The position numbers and the translations under genes were made by a program. A model generated the notes under the pieces. That model searched no databases and had not been told where the DNA came from. It worked only from the letters and a program-made list of their open reading frames with translations. Positions 43,896 through 53,284 of a stretch of 64,000 nucleotides of DNA are shown here, piece by piece; the stretch's first letter is position 1, and each line of letters starts with the position of its first letter. Source of the DNA: an uncultured Ruminococcus sp. (GTDB lineage Bacteria > Bacillota > Clostridia > Lachnospirales > Lachnospiraceae); NCBI GenBank assembly GCA_900541505.1, contig UQKK01000003.1, forward strand, positions 1-64,000. The letters run 5' to 3'.

Positions 43896-44654
43896 TTATG
43901 TGTGCCGTTTGATGGTCTCCTTGAGGATATATTTTTTGTCGCTGTAGCGGTCCACAATATACTGGTTCGCCTTGTGCTCCAGTTCATCGGGCAGAGGCTT
44001 TAGTGTCACCTCAGGACCGTATTTGCGCTTCAATGCCCGCTCCAGAAGATAGTCGCATACCTGGGGATTTTTCGGCAGGAGCGGTCCGTGGAGGTAGGTG
44101 GCGATGACGTTTTTATAGACCACGCCCTCATAGCCGGATTTTCCGGTATTTCCCAGTCCGTAGAAGACCTTGCCGAAGGGGGTATGGTCTCCGATATAGG
44201 TGCGCCCGCCGTGGTTTTCAAAGCCCACCACAGGAGTGTCGAACAGGGGGCTGTTGAGCACAATATTGCGAATCAGACGCTCCGGCTGCCACTCGGTGGT
44301 GATATCGAGGATGGAGAGCCCCTCGATGGTCTTCTTCTCCGTTTTGTAATATTTGCCGAGAAGCTGGTAGCCCCCGCAGACAGCGAGGACAACGCCGTCG
44401 TTTTCTACATAGTCTTTGAAATCCTCACGGATGTCCTTCAAGTAATTGCAGACCAGTTCCTGCTCGCGGTCAGAGCCGCCGCCCAAAAGTACGATGTCCA
44501 GCTTTGAGAAATCAATCGCTTCTCCTGACAAGAAGGGGATGACTTCAGCCTCCATTCCACGCCATGTGAGACGCTTGCGGAAGCACTGGATGTTCCCGCG
44601 GTCGCCGTAGAGGTTTAAAAGGTCCGGGTATAAATGTCCGATGGTCAGTTTCAT
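43896..44654 (-). CDS. gatD: Lipid II isoglutaminyl synthase, glutaminase subunit GatD
   Basis: 252-aa class I glutamine amidotransferase (CobB/CobQ-like). The catalytic nucleophile is Cys93 in VLAVCGGYQLLG, with His189 in ATYLHGPLLPKNP. It hydrolyses glutamine and passes ammonia to MurT, which converts D-Glu of the stem peptide to D-isoglutamine. It overlaps murT by 4 bp (ATGA), so the two subunits are translationally coupled. Confidence 0.92.
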   Translation of the reverse strand: MKLTIGHLYPDLLNLYGDRGNIQCFRKRLTWRGMEAEVIPFLSGEAIDFSKLDIVLLGGGSDREQELVCNYLKDIREDFKDYVENDGVVLAVCGGYQLLGKYYKTEKKTIEGLSILDITTEWQPERLIRNIVLNSPLFDTPVVGFENHGGRTYIGDHTPFGKVFYGLGNTGKSGYEGVVYKNVIATYLHGPLLPKNPQVCDYLLERALKRKYGPEVTLKPLPDELEHKANQYIVDRYSDKKYILKETIKRHT

Positions 44655-46012
44655 GAAGCCTCGCCTCCTTCCATGCCTTTTTCCAGCTCCGTGAGCAGAT
44701 GGTTGGTCCGGTACAGACCGGAGTAGTTTACGATAACATAGAGATTTTTCGTGCCGTTCTCTGCCCGGTCTAAGATGGTGGCGCGAAGGTCTGTGGTAGA
44801 TTCACAGGGGATATCCTCGTATTTGAGGCGCAGTCCCATATCATGCCGCCTTGTCCCGGCGGTGGTGATGGATTTGGCGTTGCTGTCGGCAAGATACTGG
44901 AAATCCACGTCCCACAGCCAGGAGATATCCTCGCCGTCCTGGTAGGTGTCGTTAATCTGGATGATAATGTCCTTAGGCTTTTCATCCTTGAGGACAAGGG
45001 AGACCTTCTGCTGGAAGCCGATGGGATTTTTCGCCAGATGGAGCTGTACCCGCGCGCCGTGCACAGTGAAAATGCTCTCCCGGTTGTTTCCGTAATCAAA
45101 GGACTCAATCATGGATTTAAAGTTTTTCCACCCCGCGCCCAATGTCTTGAGGGCAGTGTAGGCGGAAAGGGTATTGTAGATATTGTATGGAGTCCGCGCT
45201 GTGGAGTCGATGTGGATTCCATCCATGTCAAAGGCATAGACCTCGTCCTTCAGTGTGATGTCCTGCGCGGTGTAATCCGGTTCGGGGCGGGTCCATCCGC
45301 ATTTCTGACAGTGGTAGATACCCAGCTGCCCATAGTGGAAGAAATCATAGTCCAGCTTATTCCCGCAGTTGCGGCAGAAAATACTCTCCCGTATCTCGGA
45401 GCGGGAGATGTCATCGAAAATCTGCTCACTGATGCCGTAGGTGACGAAGGGATTGCCGCTCTTTTCCGCCAGAGAATAGGAGAGGATATCGTCGCAGTTG
45501 ATGATGAGTGTTGTTTTAGGAACACTTGTTACTGCACTCATCAGCTTATTGTAGGTGATGTCCACTTCACCGAAACGGTCCAGCTGGTCACGGGAAATGT
45601 TTGTCAGAAGGGCACAGTCCGGCTGAAGTTTGGGCAGTACGCCCACGGAGGCAATCTCATCCACCTCGATGCAGGCAAAGTCCGCATCCAGATGTCCGTG
45701 TTTGTCTGTGGCGAGCACAAAAGCGGAGATGATGCCGTTTAACATATTGGCTCCCGTGCGGTTGATGATGACCTTGGCGCCCTCAGATTTCAATGCCTGG
45801 TATAAGATAGCATTGGTCGTGGTCTTGCCGTTGGTCCCCATGGTGACAATGGTTTTTTGCCGAATCTGACCGGATAACTCTCTTAAGATGTCCGGGTCAA
45901 TGAGACGGGCAACATAACCGGGGAAGGTGACTCCGCTCCCGCGGTTCAATTTTTTGATGAGGGTGCTTGCCCCTTTTGCGCATTTAATCGCAAGTTTGCT
46001 TCTTAATCTCAT
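44651..46012 (-). CDS. murT: Lipid II isoglutaminyl synthase, Mur-ligase subunit MurT
   Basis: 453 aa. ATP-binding GTNGKTTT lies at residues 59-66. A Cys4 zinc ribbon follows with C213, C216, C235 and C238 (CRNC...CQKC), which is diagnostic of MurT against MurC-F. The C-terminal DUF1727-type domain runs to the end. The ribosome site (GTTGGG) is weak. The transcript starts about 150 nt upstream. Confidence 0.93.
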   Translation of the reverse strand: MRLRSKLAIKCAKGASTLIKKLNRGSGVTFPGYVARLIDPDILRELSGQIRQKTIVTMGTNGKTTTNAILYQALKSEGAKVIINRTGANMLNGIISAFVLATDKHGHLDADFACIEVDEIASVGVLPKLQPDCALLTNISRDQLDRFGEVDITYNKLMSAVTSVPKTTLIINCDDILSYSLAEKSGNPFVTYGISEQIFDDISRSEIRESIFCRNCGNKLDYDFFHYGQLGIYHCQKCGWTRPEPDYTAQDITLKDEVYAFDMDGIHIDSTARTPYNIYNTLSAYTALKTLGAGWKNFKSMIESFDYGNNRESIFTVHGARVQLHLAKNPIGFQQKVSLVLKDEKPKDIIIQINDTYQDGEDISWLWDVDFQYLADSNAKSITTAGTRRHDMGLRLKYEDIPCESTTDLRATILDRAENGTKNLYVIVNYSGLYRTNHLLTELEKGMEGGEAS

Positions 46013-46169
46013 AGTGATAACCCAACTTTTTATCTATACTTGTATTGAAAAGTTACTATTCACAGCCGATTCTAAATTGTCAACAGAGGTGTCGTGCCTG
46101 CACGTAAACCGCTGATGCCAATTTGGAGTCAGGAATGTGGATAGCAACTTTTGCTTAAATACTTGTATT

Positions 46170-46198
46170 ATTATAAGGGAAATGGGAATAGAAAACAA
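46170..46198 (-). promoter_or_regulatory. Sigma-A promoter of murT-gatD
   Basis: Minus strand: TTGTTT (46198-46193), 17 bp, TATAAT (46175-46170). Confidence 0.65.
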
Positions 46199-46298
46199 GG
46201 AGTTATTGTGATAGAATAACAGAGAAACCGATTTACGCCGCCATAGTTTATGTGGCAATGCGGCTTTTAAGATGGTATGACCGCGAACAGAAATCGAT

Positions 46299-46328
46299 TT
46301 GAAAACAGAATATACTGTAATTTATATA
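46299..46328 (+). promoter_or_regulatory. Candidate promoter of the second P-type ATPase
   Basis: TTGAAA (46299-46304), 18 bp, TATATA (46323-46328), just 22 bp before the ATG, leaving a very short leader. Confidence 0.45.
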
Positions 46329-46349
46329 TGAAGGAAGGTAGCAGAATTT

Positions 46350-48788
46350 ATGGCACGAAGACAGAAGAGAAAGGCAGTGCAGGAGGAACGGGAAGACAGG
46401 CGGATTCCCACCACCCGGTACTGCCCGGAATACAGGATGGGACTTACCGCAGCCCAGGTGCAGGAGCATCGTCTGCACGGCTGGACGAACAGGGCGGTGG
46501 ACCCTCCGTCAAAGACGACAAAAGAAATCATACATGAGAATGTTTTCACGTACTTCAACCTGATTTTTGTAAGTCTTGCGGTGCTGCTGTGCATCGTTGG
46601 GTCCTTTAGAGATTTGACTTTTTTGCCCGTCATCATCGCCAATACACTCATCGGTATCGTGCAGGAGGTGCGGGCGAAGAGAGTGCTGGACAAGATGACG
46701 ATGTTAAACGCTCCCCATGCAATCGTAGTGCGGGACGGGAAGCAGTGGAACATCGATGCCGAGGAACTGGTGCTGGACGATATTGTCATTTTCCGGGCAG
46801 GAAATCAGGTCTGTGCGGATGCGGAAGTCTGTGCCGGGGAGGTACAGGTCAATGAATCTCTCCTGACCGGAGAGTCCGATGAGATTACAAAGCGAAGAGG
46901 GGATAAGCTGATGTCCGGCAGTTTTATCATTTCCGGACAGTGTCATGCCCGCCTCGACAAAGTAGGGGAGGACTCCTATATCTCCAAACTGACCATTCAG
47001 GCAAAGGAGATGCAGGAGGGAGAGCAGTCAGAGATGATTCGTTCTCTGGATAAGCTGGTAAAATGTGTAGGTATCGCCATCATCCCCATCGGACTGGTGC
47101 TTTTTGGACAGGCGTTTTTTCTGCAGGGAGAGAAATTCCGCTCCAGTGTCACCTCCATGGTTGCCGCGGTCATCGGTATGATTCCGGAGGGGCTTTATCT
47201 CCTCGCCAGTGTAGCGCTGGCGGTGAGTTCCATCCGTCTCGCGCAGAAGAAGGTCCTGCTGCACGACATGAAATGCATCGAGACTCTGGCGCGGGTCAAT
47301 GTCCTGTGCGTGGATAAGACCGGGACAATTACGGAGAATACTATGAGAGTGCAGGGACTCATCCCTACCGAAGAGTACGACGAGGAGACGATGGAACCTT
47401 TGAGTACATTGATTGGAGATTTTGCCGCTGCCATGAGCAGTGATAATATCACCATGGAGGCTGTCAAAGCCTTTTTCACGGTCTCTTCGGGAAAACAGCC
47501 TCTTGCGAAGACCGGGTTTTCCTCTGCCACCAAATACAGCAGTGTGACCTTTGCGGAGGGCGCCTATGTACTGGGCGCACCGGAGTTTGTCTTAAGGGAA
47601 AAATATCCCCTCTACGAGGAGAAAATCATGGAACACGCCTCAAAAGGCGCCCGTGTGCTTGTGTTCGGTATGTATGACGAAGAGATTGACGGGAAAGCGC
47701 TCCATCACGGCGTAGAGCCTTTGGCTTATATCCTGCTGGCGAACCCCATCCGTGAGGCTGCGCCGGAGACGTTTTGCTATTTCGCGGAGCAGGGCGTGGA
47801 GATTAAAGTGATTTCTGGAGATAATCCGGTGACTGTGTCAGAGGTCGCGAAACAGGCGGGGATAAAGGGCGCGGAGAAATTTGTGGATGCCTCCGCCTTA
47901 CAGAGCCCGGAAGAGATGCAGGAGGCGCTCCTCAACAATACGGTGTTCGGCAGGGTGACTCCCAACCAGAAACGGCAGTTTGTGCATATGCTGAAAGCAG
48001 CGGGCAGGACTGTTGCCATGACAGGAGACGGAGTCAATGATGTCTTGGCGTTAAAGGATGCGGACTGCAGTATTGCCATGGCATCAGGCAGCGAGGCGGC
48101 GGCACAGGCGTCCCAGCTTGTACTGCTGGAATCCGATTTTTCCTGTATGCCCCAGGTGGTTTTAGAAGGAAGAAGGGTGGTAAACAATATTCAGCGCTCG
48201 GCGAGCCTGTTCCTTGTGAAAAATATTTTTTCCTTCCTGTTAAGCCTGTTTTCCGTGGTATTTATGTTCACCTATCCGCTGGAACCGTCACAGATTTCCT
48301 TAATCAGTATGTTTACCATCGGTGTGCCGGCGTTTTTCCTGGCACTTGAGCCGAACAAGAATATCATCAAAGGGAAATTTTTGACCAATGTATTTTTAAA
48401 AGCACTGCCTGCGGCACTGACCGATGCGCTGGCGGTGGGAGCCTTAGTCGTCTTCGGAGAGACCTTCGGGGTAAATGCCACAGATATTTCCACTGCCGCA
48501 ACCATGCTCCTGGCAATCGTCGGATTTATGATTTTATACACCATCAGCGCGCCATTAAACAAATTGAGAGCAGCCATCTTTTTCGGTAGTATTGCGGGGC
48601 TCTTGTTCTGCAGCCTGTATCTGAATGATTTGTTCGCTCTCACGGGGATGTCCACGAAATGTATCATGTTGTTTGTGGTGTTTGCCATCGCCACAGAGCC
48701 GGTATTGAGATATCTTACCCTACTGGTAGGAAAACTCCGTATTTACTACTTGAGATTACGCAGAAAAGGAGAAGAAGAATGTCTATAA
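46350..48788 (+). CDS. P-type cation-translocating ATPase (CtpE-like)
   Basis: 812 aa. All P-ATPase motifs are present: LTGESDEITK, PEGL in M4 (MIPEGLYLLASVAL), phosphorylated Asp322 in CVDKTGTITENT, and MTGDGVNDVLALKDAD. The nucleotide domain is shorter than in calcium pumps such as the gene at 41183, and the set of motifs resembles CtpE-type pumps, one of which takes up Ca2+ in mycobacteria. The ion is not known. The first 45 residues are basic and hydrophilic. AAGGAAGG precedes the ATG. The 3' end overlaps the DAHP synthase gene by 10 bp. Confidence 0.9.
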   Translation: MARRQKRKAVQEEREDRRIPTTRYCPEYRMGLTAAQVQEHRLHGWTNRAVDPPSKTTKEIIHENVFTYFNLIFVSLAVLLCIVGSFRDLTFLPVIIANTLIGIVQEVRAKRVLDKMTMLNAPHAIVVRDGKQWNIDAEELVLDDIVIFRAGNQVCADAEVCAGEVQVNESLLTGESDEITKRRGDKLMSGSFIISGQCHARLDKVGEDSYISKLTIQAKEMQEGEQSEMIRSLDKLVKCVGIAIIPIGLVLFGQAFFLQGEKFRSSVTSMVAAVIGMIPEGLYLLASVALAVSSIRLAQKKVLLHDMKCIETLARVNVLCVDKTGTITENTMRVQGLIPTEEYDEETMEPLSTLIGDFAAAMSSDNITMEAVKAFFTVSSGKQPLAKTGFSSATKYSSVTFAEGAYVLGAPEFVLREKYPLYEEKIMEHASKGARVLVFGMYDEEIDGKALHHGVEPLAYILLANPIREAAPETFCYFAEQGVEIKVISGDNPVTVSEVAKQAGIKGAEKFVDASALQSPEEMQEALLNNTVFGRVTPNQKRQFVHMLKAAGRTVAMTGDGVNDVLALKDADCSIAMASGSEAAAQASQLVLLESDFSCMPQVVLEGRRVVNNIQRSASLFLVKNIFSFLLSLFSVVFMFTYPLEPSQISLISMFTIGVPAFFLALEPNKNIIKGKFLTNVFLKALPAALTDALAVGALVVFGETFGVNATDISTAATMLLAIVGFMILYTISAPLNKLRAAIFFGSIAGLLFCSLYLNDLFALTGMSTKCIMLFVVFAIATEPVLRYLTLLVGKLRIYYLRLRRKGEEECL

Positions 48789-49810
48789 AAATTAACCATG
48801 AATTGCCGCTGCCGGATAGTTTAAAGCAGGAATATCCGCTGCCGGAGGAACTAAAAGAAATCAAAGAAAAAAGAGACAGAGAAATCCGGGATATCTTTAC
48901 CGGGAAATCGGACCGCTTTCTTGTTATCATCGGACCGTGTTCCGCGGACAATGAGGACTCGGTGTGTGAGTATGTGGACCGCCTGAAAGGACTTGCAGAT
49001 AAGGTGAAAGACAAGCTGCTCATCATTCCGAGAGTGTACACGAATAAACCCCGCACCACAGGGGAGGGCTATAAGGGGATGCTGCACCAGCCGGACCCGG
49101 ATAAGGCGCCGGATTTGCTCGCCGGAATCATTGCCATCCGCAAGCTCCACATCCGAGTGATGAAAGAGACCGGATTGTCCTCGGCGGATGAGATGCTCTA
49201 CCCGGAGAACCGCAGCTATTTAGATGATGTGCTTTCCTATGAGGCAATCGGGGCGCGGTCTGTGGAGAACCAGCAGCACCGTCTGACAGCCAGCGGCATG
49301 GATATTCCGGTGGGGATGAAGAATCCCACCAGCGGCGACCTCTCCGTGATGCTCAATTCCGTCATCGCGGCACAGCTCCCTCACCGTTTTATTTACCGGG
49401 GATGCGATGTCAAGACAAGCGGAAACCCGCTGGCACACACCATCCTGCGGGGCGGTGTGGACAAGTACGGAAAGACCATCCCCAATTATCACTATGAGGA
49501 TCTGGTGCGCCTGCAGGAGATGTACGAAAAGCAGGAGCTTAAAAATCCCGCGGTTATCATTGATACCAACCACGCCAATTCCGGCAAGCAGTATAAAGAA
49601 CAGCCCAGAATTGTCAGTGAAGTCCTCCACAGCAGGAACTACAATCCGGATTTGAAGAAATTAGTCAAAGGCGTGATGGTGGAGAGCTACCTTGTGCCGG
49701 GACGCCAGGATATCGGGGAACACCACGTGTACGGGCAGTCCATCACCGACCCCTGTCTGGGATGGGAGGAGACTGCGCGGCTCATTGAGATGATTGCGGA
49801 AAAAGTGTAG
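48779..49810 (+). CDS. aroF: 3-deoxy-7-phosphoheptulonate synthase (DAHP synthase, class I)
   Basis: 343 aa, first enzyme of the shikimate pathway (PEP plus erythrose-4-phosphate). Conserved are the IIGPCSADN loop (about 50-58), RVYTNKPRTTGEGYKG (about 83-98), GARSVENQQHR and HANSGKQYK near the C-terminus. The class is the AroF/G/H (Ialpha) type, usually feedback-inhibited by an aromatic amino acid; which one cannot be seen. The ATG follows AAAAGGAGAAGAAGA, and it overlaps the ATPase gene by 10 bp, an unusual partner. Confidence 0.94.
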   Translation: MSIKINHELPLPDSLKQEYPLPEELKEIKEKRDREIRDIFTGKSDRFLVIIGPCSADNEDSVCEYVDRLKGLADKVKDKLLIIPRVYTNKPRTTGEGYKGMLHQPDPDKAPDLLAGIIAIRKLHIRVMKETGLSSADEMLYPENRSYLDDVLSYEAIGARSVENQQHRLTASGMDIPVGMKNPTSGDLSVMLNSVIAAQLPHRFIYRGCDVKTSGNPLAHTILRGGVDKYGKTIPNYHYEDLVRLQEMYEKQELKNPAVIIDTNHANSGKQYKEQPRIVSEVLHSRNYNPDLKKLVKGVMVESYLVPGRQDIGEHHVYGQSITDPCLGWEETARLIEMIAEKV

Positions 49811-49885
49811 GTGCCGGCTTTCTGGTGTACTGTCTCATTGGTTTTCAGTATAATGACGCAGAATGTGGATGAGACAGTACACGAG

Positions 49886-51718
49886 TCAGTGGAGCAGGTC
49901 GGACAGGAGGGAGAGGGTGATGTCGGCAGCTTTGCTTCCGGTGGCGTTCTTTTCTGCCTCAATGTTTGTGGCAAAATAGTAGGTGTTTCCCTCTGTCTCA
50001 AGAAATCCGACAAACCAGCCGTTCACATCGCTGCCGTCCACCCGCCCGGTGCCGGTCTTTCCGTAGAGAGTTCCGGTATCAGAAGCGGTCACCAGGATGG
50101 CATCTTTTACAGTGTCGATATGTTCCTCACAAAATCCCAACTGCCCGCTGTGTAATGCGTATAAAAGTTCTACCTGCTCTGCCGGAGAAATCAGAAGGGA
50201 AGATTCCAGCCAGTAGGAAGAAAGATTGCCGCCCATATTCGCGTTTCCATATCCGATTTCCTTGAGATAACGCAGGATACAGTCTTTACCCATTTTTTTA
50301 TCGATTTCCTGGAAATACCAGTTTACAGAGAATTCCATGGCAGAATCCAGGGTCTGGTCAGCGTTCCATGTCTCAAAGGGATAAGTTTCCTTGTCCCAGG
50401 TGATAAGAGAATCCTCTGTACTTATGATACCCTCCTCCAGCCCGAAAAGGGCGTCGTATATCTTGTAGGTGGAGTTGGGCGCCCTGCGCAAAGTGGCGCG
50501 CTCCATATCATAGATGAACCAATCCTCCTTCGCAGAATCATAGAGGACAAAGCTTCCTTCATAGTCGCCAAAGAAAGAGGCGCCATCTATCTGCGTGACC
50601 GCTTTATGGGAAAGATTCCATTGATAATGACTGCCATCCAGATTAGAAACATCAGCCCGGGCATTGGCAGTGAGGAAGGGGGCAGAGGCAAACAGGCAGA
50701 GATCAATCAGCAGAAAGGAAACGAGCCCCTTTATCTTTTTAGAAAAGGAGGGCTTTTTGTAAGCGGCGATATTTAAAATTCGGCGTTTCATCTGTTTTGT
50801 ATTTTCACCAAGACCCGCAGAGAAGGGGAAGGGATGCAGAGAAACCTTTTCGGCAAAATTGAGGAGAGTATGCCCGTAATCACGATAGGAATCTTCATCT
50901 AAGAGCTCCAGAACCGCGATGTCACAGGCAATCTCCCGGTCGCTGCGCATTTCCTTTAAGGCAGACCGGACAAGAGGATTGAACCAGTAGACGACAGAGG
51001 CAAGAGTCATCAGGTAATTAGCGAGGTTGTCCCGGTGGCGGTAGTGCGCCAGTTCGTGCATCAGAATATAGGAAAGTTCCTTTTCTCCACAGTCAGAGAG
51101 CAGGTGGAGGGGCAGATAGATGGCAGGGTGTATCACTCCTGTGATGACAGGAGAATTTAAATAGGCAGTGCTGTAGACGGGAATCTTTCGCGCAATCTTT
51201 GCTTTTCTCTGACACCTTTGGCAGAGCCTGCCGATTTCGGGATTCTCAAGGGGAAGCGCGGACGCTTTGAGGGCGCGCAGGCGAAGGGCGGATTTTATCA
51301 CCATCCATGTCATAAAAAGGATACCCGCGCCCCAGATTCCCAGAAGCAGGTATCCCACATGGAACCCATTTACACTGTCCACGGACAGAGTGAAATCGGT
51401 CAAGCCGCGTAAGCCTCCGGTCAGATTTTCCAGGGATGTACCGCTGATGGCATGTCCAGCTCCTAATCCCCGGTTCGCGGAGATGCTCTCAAGGTACGAG
51501 GCAATGCGGGAAAATCCGTTTGCGGCAATGGGAAAGAATCCCTTTTCGGAAAAGGGCAGGAAAGGCACGGCGAGCAGAAAGAGCAGCAGAAACCACAGCC
51601 GGTACATCCATCTGCCAAAAAGCAAATTTCTGCACAGATGGCGGATGGCAAAGAACAGTCCGATGATACCGCTTAAGAAAAGATTGCAGAGGAAAAAACG
51701 TATCGCGAAATCAGCCAT
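49886..51718 (-). CDS. blaR1: BlaR1-type beta-lactam sensor/signal-transducing metallopeptidase
   Basis: 610 aa with both functional halves of BlaR1/MecR1. The membrane part has about four helices (about 5-25, 38-56, 120-145, 332-350) and an M56 zinc peptidase site HELAH (221-225), with the EMRSDREIACD segment downstream. The extracellular C-terminus is a class D beta-lactamase/penicillin-binding sensor domain with Ser-Thr-Tyr-Lys at 416-419 (acylated Ser), SVN at 464-466 and KTG at 554-556. All active-site motifs are intact, so it should bind beta-lactams covalently. The start at 51718 follows AAAGGAGG by eight bases. It overlaps blaI by 8 bp. No beta-lactamase gene is nearby. Confidence 0.92.
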   Translation of the reverse strand: MADFAIRFFLCNLFLSGIIGLFFAIRHLCRNLLFGRWMYRLWFLLLFLLAVPFLPFSEKGFFPIAANGFSRIASYLESISANRGLGAGHAISGTSLENLTGGLRGLTDFTLSVDSVNGFHVGYLLLGIWGAGILFMTWMVIKSALRLRALKASALPLENPEIGRLCQRCQRKAKIARKIPVYSTAYLNSPVITGVIHPAIYLPLHLLSDCGEKELSYILMHELAHYRHRDNLANYLMTLASVVYWFNPLVRSALKEMRSDREIACDIAVLELLDEDSYRDYGHTLLNFAEKVSLHPFPFSAGLGENTKQMKRRILNIAAYKKPSFSKKIKGLVSFLLIDLCLFASAPFLTANARADVSNLDGSHYQWNLSHKAVTQIDGASFFGDYEGSFVLYDSAKEDWFIYDMERATLRRAPNSTYKIYDALFGLEEGIISTEDSLITWDKETYPFETWNADQTLDSAMEFSVNWYFQEIDKKMGKDCILRYLKEIGYGNANMGGNLSSYWLESSLLISPAEQVELLYALHSGQLGFCEEHIDTVKDAILVTASDTGTLYGKTGTGRVDGSDVNGWFVGFLETEGNTYYFATNIEAEKNATGSKAADITLSLLSDLLH

Positions 51719-52106
51719 CCTGACTGCCTCCTTTCTTTGTCCCCTTATCAAGAAGAGCGCGAAGAGAGTCTAGCTCATCCCCGGAGAGACAGTCATTTTC
51801 AATGTACGCAGAGACCATGGATGTAAGATTCCCTCCGTAATAACGCTCCAGAAAGGAGTGGCTCTTCTGGTCGAGATACTCATGTTCCTTAACCAGCGGT
51901 GTATAGACAAACACTCTGCCCTGCTTTTCATAGGCGAGCGCGCCCTTGGACACTAAGCGTTTGATGAGTGTCTGCACGGTCTTCGGACGCCAGGACGTAG
52001 TCTTGCATAAACGCTCTGTAATCTCGTTGGTGTTAATCGGCGCATGGCTCCACACAATCTTCATCACCTCAAACTCGGCTTCGGAAATCTGCGGCAGTTT
52101 TGTCAT
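51711..52106 (-). CDS. blaI: BlaI/MecI-family transcriptional repressor
   Basis: 131 aa. N-terminal winged helix (about 5-75: ISEAEFEVMKIVWSHAPINTNEI ... RPKTVQTLIKRLVSKGAL), then the C-terminal dimerisation helices (NLTSMVSAYIEND region), where BlaR1-dependent cleavage occurs in staphylococci. It is first in the blaI-blaR1 operon. GGGAGGG precedes the ATG. A BlaI-type dyad lies 21 bp upstream, so it is autoregulated. Confidence 0.92.
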   Translation of the reverse strand: MTKLPQISEAEFEVMKIVWSHAPINTNEITERLCKTTSWRPKTVQTLIKRLVSKGALAYEKQGRVFVYTPLVKEHEYLDQKSHSFLERYYGGNLTSMVSAYIENDCLSGDELDSLRALLDKGTKKGGSQDG

Positions 52107-52124
52107 AAAAAATCCCTCCCGATA

Positions 52125-52140
52125 TCTTACGAATGTAATA
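52125..52140 (-). promoter_or_regulatory. BlaI operator 1 at the blaI promoter
   Basis: The minus strand reads TATTACATTCGTAAGA; its TTAC-N4-GTAA core is at 52127-52138. The same arrangement occurs in known BlaI/MecI operators (TTACATATGTAA, TTACATCTGTAA). It lies at or just past the predicted transcription start of blaI, consistent with repression. Confidence 0.78.
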
Positions 52141-52142
52141 AA

Positions 52143-52171
52143 ATAGTATACTATTTGTGATGGAAAGTCAA
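52143..52171 (-). promoter_or_regulatory. Sigma-A promoter of blaI-blaR1
   Basis: Minus strand: TTGACT (52171-52166), 17 bp, TACTAT (52148-52143). A perfect 16-bp palindrome, AAATAGTATACTATTT (52141-52156), covers the -10. Confidence 0.6.
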
Positions 52172-52238
52172 ATTATCTTGGCGGACAATTAGCTTGAAAC
52201 ACAATAAAATGTCTCTTGCCAAATGGCACAGATAAAAC

Positions 52239-52267
52239 TTGACACATAATTCTTACTGATGTAATAT
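52239..52267 (+). promoter_or_regulatory. Promoter of the divergent membrane-protein pair
   Basis: TTGACA (52239-52244), 17 bp, TAATAT (52262-52267), 111 bp before the gene at 52379. A BlaI-type dyad occupies the spacer and -10. Confidence 0.75.
52251..52266 (+). promoter_or_regulatory. BlaI operator 2, inside the divergent promoter
   Basis: On the minus strand it reads TATTACATCAGTAAGA, core TTAC-N4-GTAA at 52253-52264. It differs from operator 1 only at the two middle bases. Bound repressor would block the -10 of the plus-strand promoter. Confidence 0.76.
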
Positions 52268-52378
52268 TTAAAAAAGAAATCTCTGAATAAGAAAGGTTCT
52301 GTAACAAACCGTTTTTCTGGATTCAGGAAGACGGAGGAGGAGACAAATCCAGTATGGATGAAGGAGAAGGTGAGAAAC

Positions 52379-53257
52379 ATGTCAGGAGCAGAAAGAGAAG
52401 AGCAGATAAAGAAACTATATGAGAGGGAAAAAAGAGGCAGAATCCGAGGTGTGGTCATCACCGTACTTATCTTTTTTGTAATGATGGCGGCGGTGAGTCT
52501 TTTTTTAGGCAACCCGTTTCCCCATAAGGTACATAAGGTTCTCTTTGAGGCAACGGAAAGCGGCTGGGTCACCGCCCATGGATATCTTTTGATTATATGT
52601 GCAGTGGTGGGAGTGCTTGCGGGGATAGCAGATACCGTTTACCGGCTTTTGACGGACTTGAAAAGATTCGACAGCATATTGCTGCAGGACTGCGACGTCA
52701 GCGCTTACCTGGAGACAATGACCTTTTTCGTATCTTATGGGAGAACATTGAAGTTTACAGGCTTCCAGAAGACCTGCTTTTCGCTGGCGCAGCAGAAATA
52801 CGTGCAGGCGCTCATAGCTGGCGGGAAGTATGAGGAAGCAGACACATATCTTCGTGAGGAGTGGCGGGGAGAGAAAGACAATGGAATGTACCGAAAGACA
52901 CGGACAAATCTCAAGCTGGCACAGTGTTATCAGAAGAAGGACGCAGAAGGTTTTCGGGAGTTTTTTGATGAGGCAGACGCGGTATTTCAGAAGAACCCAA
53001 TTTTAACCGCTGAGAAATATATGTTAGAGTCCCAATTTCAAAAAGCGGCAAAACTGCTGGAAAACGGCAGAGAAAGATTTCCGTACAATGAGGTGATTCG
53101 ACAGTATTTGTCAGGCGTATGCTATGAAAGACTGGGAGAGACTAAAAAAGCGCAGTTCTGCATGCAGTACGCGGCGGAACACGGGAATACAATGCCTGTC
53201 AGTAAGAAGGCGCGGCAGTGGCTCGTGTCAGGAAACGAAGAACATGGTTATGAGTGA
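52379..53257 (+). CDS. Unrecognised membrane protein with helical (TPR-like) C-terminus
   Basis: 292 aa, function unknown. A charged N-terminus rich in E, K and R (1-25) is followed by two membrane helices (about 27-45 and 68-85) and a soluble domain of about 190 residues. The soluble domain is built of helix pairs such as KTRTNLKLAQCYQKKD, KYMLESQFQKAAKLLENGRE and YLSGVCYERLGETKKAQFC, which look like degenerate tetratricopeptide repeats. The start is uncertain: an in-frame ATG lies seven codons earlier; 52379 is chosen because AGGTGAG lies near it. A BlaI operator sits in its promoter. It is first of two genes. Confidence 0.72.
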   Translation: MSGAEREEQIKKLYEREKRGRIRGVVITVLIFFVMMAAVSLFLGNPFPHKVHKVLFEATESGWVTAHGYLLIICAVVGVLAGIADTVYRLLTDLKRFDSILLQDCDVSAYLETMTFFVSYGRTLKFTGFQKTCFSLAQQKYVQALIAGGKYEEADTYLREEWRGEKDNGMYRKTRTNLKLAQCYQKKDAEGFREFFDEADAVFQKNPILTAEKYMLESQFQKAAKLLENGRERFPYNEVIRQYLSGVCYERLGETKKAQFCMQYAAEHGNTMPVSKKARQWLVSGNEEHGYE

Positions 53258-53284
53258 AGGGAAACATAAAAAGGAGTCATAGGT

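Larger units (their letters stand above)
46013..46349. other. Divergent promoter region between murT and a P-type ATPase
   Basis: 337 bp without a gene. It holds the murT promoter on the minus strand and the ATPase promoter on the plus strand. Nothing else conserved was seen; the murT leader of about 150 nt contains no clear hairpin. Confidence 0.5.

Noticed and set aside
44843..45742. A 299-codon plus-strand frame inside murT
   Set aside because: murT on the minus strand is complete, with GTNGKTTT and Cys4 motifs; the plus frame has no start signal.
46350..48788. Magnesium or potassium transporter call for the second P-ATPase
   Set aside because: Motifs are general for P-ATPases and the PEGL/CtpE-like set does not support a KdpB or MgtA assignment; ion left open.
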